42,687 nt of DNA from Bartonella doshiae NCTC 12862 = ATCC 700133 (GTDB taxonomy: Bacteria > Pseudomonadota > Alphaproteobacteria > Rhizobiales > Rhizobiaceae): positions 308,170 through 350,856 of the forward strand of contig NZ_JH725096.1 in the NCBI RefSeq assembly GCF_000278155.1. The letters are read 5' to 3'. Position 1 is the stretch's first letter. The number at the start of each line of letters is the position of its first letter. The translations under genes and the position numbers were made by a program. Under the pieces are notes generated by a model. The model saw only the letters and a list, made by a program, of their open reading frames with translations, was not told the origin of the DNA and did not search any database. This document shows, in pieces, positions 36,656 through 42,687 of the stretch.

Positions 36656-36998
36656 GTGAGAGGTGAGAGGATGGAGCATAAACAAAATTGCATCAGGCCA
36701 ATATAAGGCAATATGAAGCCAATATCTTAGAGCTGAATATTGATGCTCCAAAATGCGCGCGCGATATTTTGCACTCTGCTTCGTTTTCGTTTTAAAGGTG
36801 CAGTTCTGTATTTTCTCTAGATGAAACGCTGCTTCGTGTTTTATTCTCTCTCTGGAGTTGGGGAATTCCTAGAGTTGTGTAATTGAGTTGTGTAATTGAG
36901 TTGTGTAATTGAGTTGTGTAATTGAGTTGTGTAATTTCTTGGGGGGGGGGGCGGAGAGGGAGGGCTTAATTTATCACTTTTTCTTCGAACTGGGGAAA
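36656..36998. other. Non-coding region with repeats and G tract
   Basis: About 340 bases between the minisatellite and the 36999 gene, holding the 13-bp repeat and the eleven-G run; no gene is supported. Confidence 0.5.
36872..36936. repeat. 13-bp tandem repeat followed by a G tract
   Basis: Five perfect copies of GAGTTGTGTAATT, then TCTT and an uninterrupted run of eleven G (36941-36951). Both are hypermutable by slippage. They lie 50-130 bases after the stop of the 36999 gene on the minus strand, in non-coding DNA. Confidence 0.95.
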
Positions 36999-37592
36999 TC
37001 ATTGAGAGTGTTTTGGGCTTGCATATCCCCAGTGCAATGCGAGCAAGTCTAAACAATCGCGGAAATGATCAGCAAGGGAGTTCTGTTTCCGTTTTGAAGG
37101 GCTTAGGTCTTTGATTGCTTGACCGTGGCCAACAATTTGTTCAACAAGGGAGTAGCCAAGAATTCCAAGAAAAACTTTGACCGTTTGTAAATGATTTGTT
37201 GCATCTATTTTACGTTCTATAGCATGCATATGACTATGCGCATAATTTTGGTCGCAATCAATCTTTTGATGCCTGTAATTAGGGCTCATATTGAGGTCTC
37301 CATGACTTTGAATCCAATAAATATAAAAACGTTCCGCTGCTTTATATTGTGCTTTGTTGATATGTCCTTTCGCATATAAAAGTGCAACGGGACGGCTGTT
37401 GGCATTGGCAATGGCAACGATGGTGCGCGGGTTTTTAGAGTTTTCTGGAGAGGTTGGCTGAAAATAAGGATTGCTCATTTCAATGGGAACTTCTTGTGTT
37501 TTTAAGTGACCAATGTGCTGTTCCTCTTTATTGCGGTGGAAGGGATCACAAGTTTGTGTGTTGGGTTTTTGTTCTGCGTTTTTCTGGTTCAT
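36999..37592 (-). CDS. DUF6456-like phage-associated protein, paralogue 2
   Basis: 197 residues from an ATG with AAGGAAAT upstream. The N-terminal ~60 residues are polar; then come SRPVALLYAKGHINKAQYKAAERFYIYW and a C-terminal helical region FLGILGYSLVEQIVGHGQAIKDL ending DHFRDCLDLLALHWGYA. This follows DUF6456-type proteins (AGxxL...QYxAGExL, then LDxLAxHYG), probably DNA-binding control proteins of phages and alphaproteobacterial chromosomes. Third gene of a minus-strand replication operon, 169 bases after the primase-helicase. Related in layout to the 29447 gene. Confidence 0.6.
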   Translation of the reverse strand: MNQKNAEQKPNTQTCDPFHRNKEEQHIGHLKTQEVPIEMSNPYFQPTSPENSKNPRTIVAIANANSRPVALLYAKGHINKAQYKAAERFYIYWIQSHGDLNMSPNYRHQKIDCDQNYAHSHMHAIERKIDATNHLQTVKVFLGILGYSLVEQIVGHGQAIKDLSPSKRKQNSLADHFRDCLDLLALHWGYASPKHSQ

Positions 37593-37761
37593 GATATTTC
37601 CTTAAAAGTAATTGTTTGGTTATGGGATTGAGAAAATTGCATGGGGATCATGCATCTCTCGTAGGAGGGGCCTATGTTGATGGGAAAAAGCTTTCCCGCA
37701 TATTTCTTGTTTTGAGCAGGGATGATGCTGTTGAGAGGAGGGCGCGTTTTACGTATGCTTT

Positions 37762-39711
37762 TTATGGTCTTGTGGTTGCACCTTCAAGATAATGTCGTGG
37801 AGTTTGGGAGGGTTCAGAAGAACAGCGATAACGGTAGGTTTGTGAATCAAACCAAAGACCAATTTTGCCTTCAAAATCACCAGAGCGCTGTTTTGCGATA
37901 TTCATAATGACGCTTGGTCGTTTTGCTAATTGTGCTTTTTCTTCTGCATGCGATGCAGCAAAAATTTTGTCTTCTAGGGATTTGTTGCGCCAGATTGTAA
38001 TGATATTAAATGCATTTGCTCCAATTTCTGAAGCGCCTTTGATATCTTCAGTTCCAGGGATGTCTTTATCTAAACCACCTTTGCGTGCATGCGCAACAAG
38101 ATGAATGTGTACGGCATTTAAAACGGCCCAATCAACCATTTTATAAACTGCTTGTTCTTGTCCTGCATAGTCATCCGAAGTAATGCCTAACCGCATGAGA
38201 CTGTCGATAATAAATTGATCGCAGCCATAACGTGCACGGCAATAGTCAAAGACATCGAGTAAGGTGTCGACACTCGATTTGCCAACATGCTCGTAGAGAA
38301 TAAGCCCGTTATCTAAAAAATATAAAACGCGCTCAATCATGTCTTTTGTTGGTTGTTCTATCCCTCCCGTTTGTTTCGTTAAACGACGCAGAGATTGCTC
38401 TCCTTTCATTTCTAACGATGCTAAGCAAAGACGGCTTTTTTGCGCAATCCAGTGGGGAATACAATCCGATAAAAGTTGGCTCTTCCCCGCTCCACTCGCT
38501 CCGCTCCAAAGCGTTAATTCTGCTGGACGAAAATAAAGTTTGCCATTCAGTTTAGGATAAGGAACCGTGTAGCCAAGATGCTTTTCCGGTGTTGGCCAAA
38601 AGAGCCCTATTACTTGATCTTTGTATTCTGAGGCACGCCGTAATCCTTTGGGGGCAAAACTTTTTGCTGACGAAAAGGCTGCGGCTATGCTCGCTGCATC
38701 AACACCAGCCGTTAAACACTCATTAGCATCCTTGCGCGGTAGGTGTACACGATAGCAGCGGTGGCGACCAAGCCTATTGGCAATCTCATGTGCTGCTTCT
38801 TCACCGGGTTTATCCATATCGGTGGCTAAAAAAATTGTCTCAAAAATTTCTAAATGGTCAAATTCATTTTCAATCCAATTGTGTTTGCCTCCCGTGCCTC
38901 CCCCAAATGGTAGCGAAACTGCGGGGTATCCGTAAGCAGCTAGGGAAAGTGCATCAATTTCTCCTTCGGTGATGACAATTGTACGCTTTGTGGAAAAAAA
39001 TCCTTGATCCTGAGGAGAAGGCACGTGGTCTGTGGGTGTGTGTGTGTTGTCTGTGATGGCATGTGCGTTGTTGGTGGAGGCATGTGCGTTGTTGGTGGAG
39101 GCATGTGCGTTGTTGGTGGAGGCGTGGTCCATTGGATAAAAAGCTTGCCAGCCAAACAAAATCGGTTCGCATTGCGAGGTTGTTGGTTTTGTTTTTGCAC
39201 CTGCTTGCGCAAGACGTTCTTTCACCAAAGCAAGGGTCCCATCAGGTTTATAAAATGGAAAAATGATCGTATTTCCATCTTCCCCTATCCGATAGCGTTT
39301 TAAAATCTCAAGAGGAATACAGCGCTCTTTAGTGAGGTAAGTTTTTACCAAATTTTCTGGTGTGTTTTTTGTAGGAAGTGCTGGACGGCGATAGAAACGA
39401 TGAGGTGCCATAAAGGGTTTTGGACGTGTAAGATTGAGAGTCGCACGTGCTTCTTCTAATGCTTGAGAGAGGCTTATCCCCTTTACCGCACACCAGAGAT
39501 CTAAAAGGTCACCCCCGCGCCCTTCTGCAAAATCATACCAAAGACCAGATTTATCGCCGCTTAAGCATACCGATAAACTTTGTCCAGCTTCACCTTGGGT
39601 GCTGCCCACAATCCAATTATTGCCTCGCTTGTGCCCTTTGGGGAGAAGCATTTCTGCGATTGTACTTGCTTGGGATGAAAGCTGTTGTTTTATTTCAAAA
39701 ATCGTATTCAT
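37762..39711 (-). CDS. Phage primase/helicase (toprim + RecA-like DnaB-type)
   Basis: 649 residues from the ATG at 39711, one base after the upstream stop. The N-terminal part (NWIVGSTQGEAGQSLSV, GLWYDFAEGRGGDLLDL) matches the DNA-binding front of phage primases. A toprim domain has the catalytic Glu in IVITEGEIDALSLAAYG and the DxD-type metal motif in IFLATDMDKPGEEAA. The C-terminal helicase has Walker A SGASGAGKSQLL, Walker B-like QFIIDSLMRLGI and VHIHLVAHARKGG, as in T7 gp4/Twinkle-type proteins. It should prime and unwind the element's DNA. A 7-residue repeat (HASTNNA) lies between the primase front and toprim. Confidence 0.88.
   Translation of the reverse strand: MNTIFEIKQQLSSQASTIAEMLLPKGHKRGNNWIVGSTQGEAGQSLSVCLSGDKSGLWYDFAEGRGGDLLDLWCAVKGISLSQALEEARATLNLTRPKPFMAPHRFYRRPALPTKNTPENLVKTYLTKERCIPLEILKRYRIGEDGNTIIFPFYKPDGTLALVKERLAQAGAKTKPTTSQCEPILFGWQAFYPMDHASTNNAHASTNNAHASTNNAHAITDNTHTPTDHVPSPQDQGFFSTKRTIVITEGEIDALSLAAYGYPAVSLPFGGGTGGKHNWIENEFDHLEIFETIFLATDMDKPGEEAAHEIANRLGRHRCYRVHLPRKDANECLTAGVDAASIAAAFSSAKSFAPKGLRRASEYKDQVIGLFWPTPEKHLGYTVPYPKLNGKLYFRPAELTLWSGASGAGKSQLLSDCIPHWIAQKSRLCLASLEMKGEQSLRRLTKQTGGIEQPTKDMIERVLYFLDNGLILYEHVGKSSVDTLLDVFDYCRARYGCDQFIIDSLMRLGITSDDYAGQEQAVYKMVDWAVLNAVHIHLVAHARKGGLDKDIPGTEDIKGASEIGANAFNIITIWRNKSLEDKIFAASHAEEKAQLAKRPSVIMNIAKQRSGDFEGKIGLWFDSQTYRYRCSSEPSQTPRHYLEGATTRP
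39059..39121 (-). repeat. 21-bp tandem repeat in the primase-helicase gene
   Basis: Three exact 21-bp units (plus strand GCATGTGCGTTGTTGGTGGAG), encoding HASTNNA three times, with diverged flanking copies. In frame. Confidence 0.9.
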
Positions 39712-39712
39712 G

Positions 39713-40768
39713 TTAAATCGTGTCGTAGTTGATGAGGCTTTTGTAAAGAGCATCATGCGCGTTCTTGTCGTTGTGATTTGCTGCAAGAGGAGAGCGAGCA
39801 GATAAAAGAGCAAGTTTTTCCTGATGTTCTTTGAGCCGCTCAATTTCACGGCGAAACCAGTTGCGCCATGTGGCTTGCCAATCTACTTTCAGTGCTTCTT
39901 TGCCGCTTTTGGCATGCCAATAATCGCGAAACTTCTTTTCTTGCCAACGGGCTTGCTCTTCACTCAAACCTTCTGAAATTGCCGCGCTTATGTTTGCTGT
40001 CCAGTCAGCAGGAAGACGGTGCCCTTTGGGGATTTTCGTGCGATTTGCATCTTGTCTGCTAGAGCTTGGAGAATTTATTGTTTTCTCGTTGGTGTGTGGC
40101 ATGTTTCCTGCTGGTGAGGGAGGGCTTGATAGGCTTTTTGCAGGGGCGAGGGCGTTTGTGTGTGGGATGTTCCCTATCATATCTTGTTTCGTGACAATGC
40201 GAGGAGAACAAACAGATACACATGGTTTTGCCCGCTCTTCCCACGTTTCTTCAGCCTTTGTCTCAATCAAAGAAAATTTCTTTTCTGAAACACCGTTAGG
40301 TGTTTCCTTTTCTCCTATTCTCTGAGCTTCTGAGTTACGTTCATCATCTCTTGTATTCTTGTTGAGCAGTTGTTCATAATGATCATTGATTTTCTTGCGT
40401 TTTTGCGCTGAAGAGCGACCCGCAAAGGATTTTTGTTCAAGCAATTTTGAGCGTTCAGAAAAGGTTTTTTCACAACGCTTGTTCCATAAACCATTCTCTA
40501 AATTTAAAATTTTTCCTTCTTCTATAAGCATTTTTAAAACATTTAGAAAAGTTCGCTTGTCACAACCACAAAGACGCGCTAAACGTTGTACTGATAACTC
40601 TAAAGGGCGTCCGCGCGCGTACATTTCATTGAGAAGAATCGTATAGATGCCAACTTCATGTGCCCGCATACCACGAACACCACCTAAAAAATCATTTTGA
40701 TACCAACAAACATAAGGAAGGGTAGATGATTCATAGTTTGGGGTTTCTTGTTGATTGGTGTCTTTCAT
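39713..40768 (-). CDS. Phage replication protein with DUF1376 domain
   Basis: 351 residues. Residues ~18-95 form the DUF1376 domain: PYVCWYQNDFLGGVRGMRAHEVGIYTILLNEMYARG, then LARLCGCDKRTFLNVLKMLIEEGKI, a winged-helix-like fold found in phage replication initiators and helicase loaders. A long charged linker follows, then a C-terminal helical end with LPADWTANISAAISEGLSEEQARWQEKKFRDYWHAKSGKEALKVDWQATWRNW, common in these proteins. It probably binds the origin and loads the primase-helicase encoded directly downstream (stop and next start are one base apart). First gene of the operon. Confidence 0.85.
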   Translation of the reverse strand: MKDTNQQETPNYESSTLPYVCWYQNDFLGGVRGMRAHEVGIYTILLNEMYARGRPLELSVQRLARLCGCDKRTFLNVLKMLIEEGKILNLENGLWNKRCEKTFSERSKLLEQKSFAGRSSAQKRKKINDHYEQLLNKNTRDDERNSEAQRIGEKETPNGVSEKKFSLIETKAEETWEERAKPCVSVCSPRIVTKQDMIGNIPHTNALAPAKSLSSPPSPAGNMPHTNEKTINSPSSSRQDANRTKIPKGHRLPADWTANISAAISEGLSEEQARWQEKKFRDYWHAKSGKEALKVDWQATWRNWFRREIERLKEHQEKLALLSARSPLAANHNDKNAHDALYKSLINYDTI

Positions 40769-40818
40769 ACTTCAATCTGCTTTCTTCTTTTTTTATATGT
40801 CTTTGTTCACAATAAAAT

Positions 40819-40835
40819 TAGAAACAGTGTTTCTA
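40819..40835. promoter_or_regulatory. Perfect 17-bp palindrome, probable repressor operator
   Basis: TAGAAACA-G-TGTTTCTA lies 51 bases upstream of the DUF1376 gene start, in the divergent region facing the HTH repressor gene. Such dyads between a phage repressor and its early operon are typical operators. Confidence 0.6.
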
Positions 40836-40926
40836 TGGAGGCGCTGGGTTTTTGTTTAAGCACATTTTTTAGATAATGCGCTCTTTAGAGGGCATTGTGG
40901 TATCTAAGAGGTTTGTGCATGTTCAT

Positions 40927-40938
40927 ATGTTGCAACAT
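40927..40938. promoter_or_regulatory. 12-bp palindrome in the control region
   Basis: ATGTTGCAACAT, self-complementary, in the same divergent region. It could be a second operator or a site for a different regulator; it does not share the sequence of the 17-bp dyad. Confidence 0.35.
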
Positions 40939-41177
40939 TACAGTTGGAGATTGCATAAATGGCAAAGGTAAAATAATACAATATTTCAGAGGCATGGGCT
41001 GTCGGGAGCGCCTTTTTGCATCCTTTGAGGTGATGAAGTGTTTTTGACCCGAAAATGCGCTTTTTCTCCCAAAAAAGTAAAATTTATTTTCTTAATTCTA
41101 TCCTTTTTAGAGGATATTGCAAGCTCGTTTTACAAAAGAACGTGTTTTTTTTTAAAGACGCGCTATATGGTGAAGCT

Positions 41178-41495
41178 ATGAATATTGATGGTTGGCGTCA
41201 AAGATTAAATAACGCACTTGAAAAGAGTGGACGGTCAAAAAGATCTGTCTCCCTTGCGGCAGGTAAAGGTGCAGGGTACCTTCATTCTATTCTCTCTGAA
41301 GGAAAAGAACCAACAATTGAATCTCTAGCACGTATTTGTCATGAAATTAATATCAGTATGAACTCTATCCTTTATGGAGAGGATGCAAGTTCTGAAGATA
41401 AAGAATTTCTCGCGCTTATTTCAAACCTTTCTCCTGAAGAACGACAGGCGATTTTGACTCTCTTGAAGCGGACAACCGACGAAGCAGCAGGATAA
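41178..41495 (+). CDS. HTH phage-type repressor (Xre/Cro-CI family)
   Basis: 105 residues from the ATG at 41178 (GGTGAAG upstream); the longer frame from 41055 adds residues without homology. The HTH is WRQRLNNALEKSGRSKRSVS then LAAGKGAGYLHSILSEGKEPTIESLARICHEINISM, typical of alphaproteobacterial prophage repressors, and the end LISNLSPEERQAILTLLKRT matches the short C-terminal extension seen in such proteins; no peptidase domain is present. It likely represses the divergent replication operon through the palindrome at 40819-40835. Confidence 0.8.
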   Translation: MNIDGWRQRLNNALEKSGRSKRSVSLAAGKGAGYLHSILSEGKEPTIESLARICHEINISMNSILYGEDASSEDKEFLALISNLSPEERQAILTLLKRTTDEAAG

Positions 41496-41556
41496 TATTT
41501 TTCCGCGTTTTTGAGTCAAGAGTGCCCCAATATTTTATTAATTCTAAATCACTCAT
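41416..41556 (-). CDS. Possible 46-residue antisense protein overlapping the repressor end
   Basis: Minus-strand ATG at 41556 with a very good ribosome-binding site (AGGAG, 7-base spacing). The product starts MSDLELIKYWGTLDSKTRKN then IILLLRRLS; its first 20 codons lie outside the repressor gene and the rest are antisense to it. The LDSKTRKNIILLLRRL segment resembles the LSPEERQAILTLLKRT end of repressors, so it may be a small related protein. Otherwise unassigned. Confidence 0.35.
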   Translation of the reverse strand: MSDLELIKYWGTLDSKTRKNIILLLRRLSASRESKSPVVLQEKGLK

Positions 41557-41714
41557 TTTAGCTCTCCTGTCTGTTTGTGGTTGCTTTGAGTAGAACAAAT
41601 AGAGAACATTGCAAGGATGTGAGATGAACAAAATAGAGTGAGTTTTCGTTCACACATACCTTTTTGAATGTCGTAAAGATTAAAAATATATCTTTTATTA
41701 AGGATAAAATAAGT

Positions 41715-41768
41715 TTGACATCTCCCCCATAGAGGATATAAGACTAACGCTATATTTGACCTTGTCAA
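41715..41768 (+). promoter_or_regulatory. Promoter with downstream inverted repeat before the 41810 gene
   Basis: -35 TTGACA (41715-41720), a 16-base spacer, -10 TATAAG (41737-41742), then the dyad TTGAC-CTT-GTCAA (41756-41768) just after the expected start. The dyad could be an operator. The gene ATG follows at 41810. Confidence 0.6.
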
Positions 41769-41809
41769 GTAAAAGCTGTGCTTTATCAACTACCAAAAGG
41801 GGGAAAATC

Positions 41810-42199
41810 ATGAAAAACATTCCATTTGTTAAAGCGGATGAAGTCATCGTCATTCTTTGCGAAGATGAAAGATGTGATGCGTATGAAGGGCCAATTGAAC
41901 AAATTGAAGAAGTTCTCGAATTTATTGAAGAACGTGATACAGTGGAGAAAATCTTACGCCTCGATCTCATAACACTTCATGCGGATGATGTGAGTGAGCA
42001 GCTTGCTGATATCTACGTTGCAAATTATGAAATCGACGAAAACAATACGCGACTTCAACCATTCATCCTCAATAGTGATGCCTATCATGTCTGTTTAGAT
42101 GAAAAAGCCGCACGCGCTTATGCAGATAAGCTCTATGGCTCTTACGAAAAACAACATCGTTTGCGTCCGTGTGATGTGTTGAAGGATTATTGGTGGTGA
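41810..42199 (+). CDS. Acidic phage-early-type protein of unknown function
   Basis: 129 residues from the ATG at 41810 with AAGGGGGAAAA upstream; a frame from 41756 would add residues across the dyad. Rich in Asp and Glu in its first half (EVIVILCEDERCDAYEGPIE, QIEEVLEFIEERDTVEK), then YVANYEIDENNTRLQ and a conserved-looking end KLYGSYEKQHRLRPCDVLKDYWW. No family is recognised. A DNA-mimic or anti-restriction role is a guess based only on charge. It is placed behind the repressor with its own strong promoter. Confidence 0.7.
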   Translation: MKNIPFVKADEVIVILCEDERCDAYEGPIEQIEEVLEFIEERDTVEKILRLDLITLHADDVSEQLADIYVANYEIDENNTRLQPFILNSDAYHVCLDEKAARAYADKLYGSYEKQHRLRPCDVLKDYWW

Positions 42200-42534
42200 A
42201 AAGAGATCCTAAGGTATCTCCGAAATTATTTATAATAAAATGCTTCTCTATAGAATCGGGAAATGCAGAATCGCGAAATGCCAAAAATACAATCAAATTT
42301 AAATCATAAAAATATAACGCAGTGATATTTTTGTCGCAAAAAGCTTCTGAGTATGTCGCAAAAAATTTAACTGAAAAATACCTCCAAAATGGATTTTCAT
42401 CGTTCAAGAAGCATGATTGAGAAACTGTATCATTGAACATTATATCCATAAGACACTGTAAAAAAAGAAAAAATTCCATTTTGGGGCATTTTGTTCATTG
42501 CTGAAAGGAAAAAGATTGTGGTGTGGTTAAGAAT
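42200..42534. other. Gene-free stretch after the 41810 gene
   Basis: About 335 AT-rich bases. A short direct repeat (GAATCGGGAAATGC / GAATCGCGAAATGC, about 42252-42280) is the only structure seen. Confidence 0.4.
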
Positions 42535-42687
42535 GAAGTCTAGAAGGCGTCTTGGGCCCCCCAGGCCGGGAGGGGGTGAGAAGAGAGGTTTGGGAGTTCA
42601 AGCAAAGGGGTGTGTGAGAGGAGGGGTGTGAGGTTTGGGAGCCCAAGGCCGGGAGGTGAGAGGAGGGGTGTGAGGTTTGGGAGCCCA
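42535..42687. repeat. G-rich tandem repeat running off the window
   Basis: GTGAGAGGAGGGGTGTGAGG then TTTGGGAGCCCA occurs at 42614-42645 and again at 42656-42687 (period 42), with AGGCCGGGAGG between and diverged copies upstream. The plus strand is G-rich like the other minisatellites. It continues beyond the window end. Confidence 0.8.

Larger units (their letters stand above)
40769..41177. other. Immunity/control region between the replication operon and the repressor
   Basis: 409 bases between divergent transcripts. It holds the 17-bp and 12-bp palindromes; promoters for both sides are presumed. No gene is supported. Confidence 0.5.

Noticed and set aside
36275-36751. Minus-strand PQPQPP-rich 158-codon frame
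   Set aside because: Same explanation: a by-product of the second minisatellite; flanking codons have no recognisable protein character.

Overview
The window looks like the chromosome of a Bartonella species, probably a rodent-associated lineage rich in phage remnants. This is inferred from AT-rich DNA, alphaproteobacterial gene families (a DUF1013/TrcR-like regulator, an MbfA-like iron exporter with an Irr-type operator, an Omp25/hemin-binding-protein-type porin), wide non-coding stretches with decayed genes, and many short tandem repeats. No database search was possible; family calls rest on motifs and recall of family features.

Layout. (1) 1-16.9 kb is mostly conserved housekeeping DNA: the Tol-Pal envelope genes tolA (partial), tolB, pal and cpoB; yebC and a DUF1013 regulator inserted between tolB and pal; then tilS, ftsH and glmM; a two-gene minus-strand pair of small membrane proteins (DUF883-like and a holin-X-like protein); an exbB-exbD energiser pair; dut; and mbfA behind a promoter overlapped by an Irr-type iron control element. 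(2) 16.9-22.7 kb is a graveyard: long gene-poor DNA, a phage-type hypothetical gene, a fragment of a phage primase zinc finger, a lone TrbH-like lipoprotein, a PemK/MazF-type toxin and a GC-skewed minisatellite. (3) 22.7-24.2 kb returns to core genes: dsbB, a DedA/YqaA-family gene and tRNA-Leu(CAA). (4) 25-28.3 kb carries an Omp25/Hbp-like outer-membrane protein, a compact phage lysis cassette (GH24 endolysin with a C-terminal membrane anchor, overlapping Rz/Rz1-like spanin genes, a small membrane protein) and an orphan antitoxin preceded by a decayed toxin. (5) 29.4-35.4 kb contains a DUF6456-like protein and an array of four consecutive, mutually related small membrane proteins, followed by a partial inverted copy. 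This array is the best candidate for something undescribed. (6) 37-42.2 kb is a phage-type replication and immunity module: a minus-strand operon (DUF1376 replication protein, toprim primase/RecA-fold helicase, DUF6456-like protein) facing a plus-strand HTH repressor, with a perfect 17-bp palindrome between them, then an acidic early-type protein.

Working together: Tol-Pal and CpoB keep the outer membrane attached during division. ExbBD energises TonB-dependent uptake, which fits with iron-regulated mbfA and the heme-binding-type porin. The phage module has replication and control but no capsid, portal, terminase or integrase genes in this window; it resembles a domesticated replicon, and a link to Bartonella run-off replication (BaGTA/brr) is proposed as a testable hypothesis.
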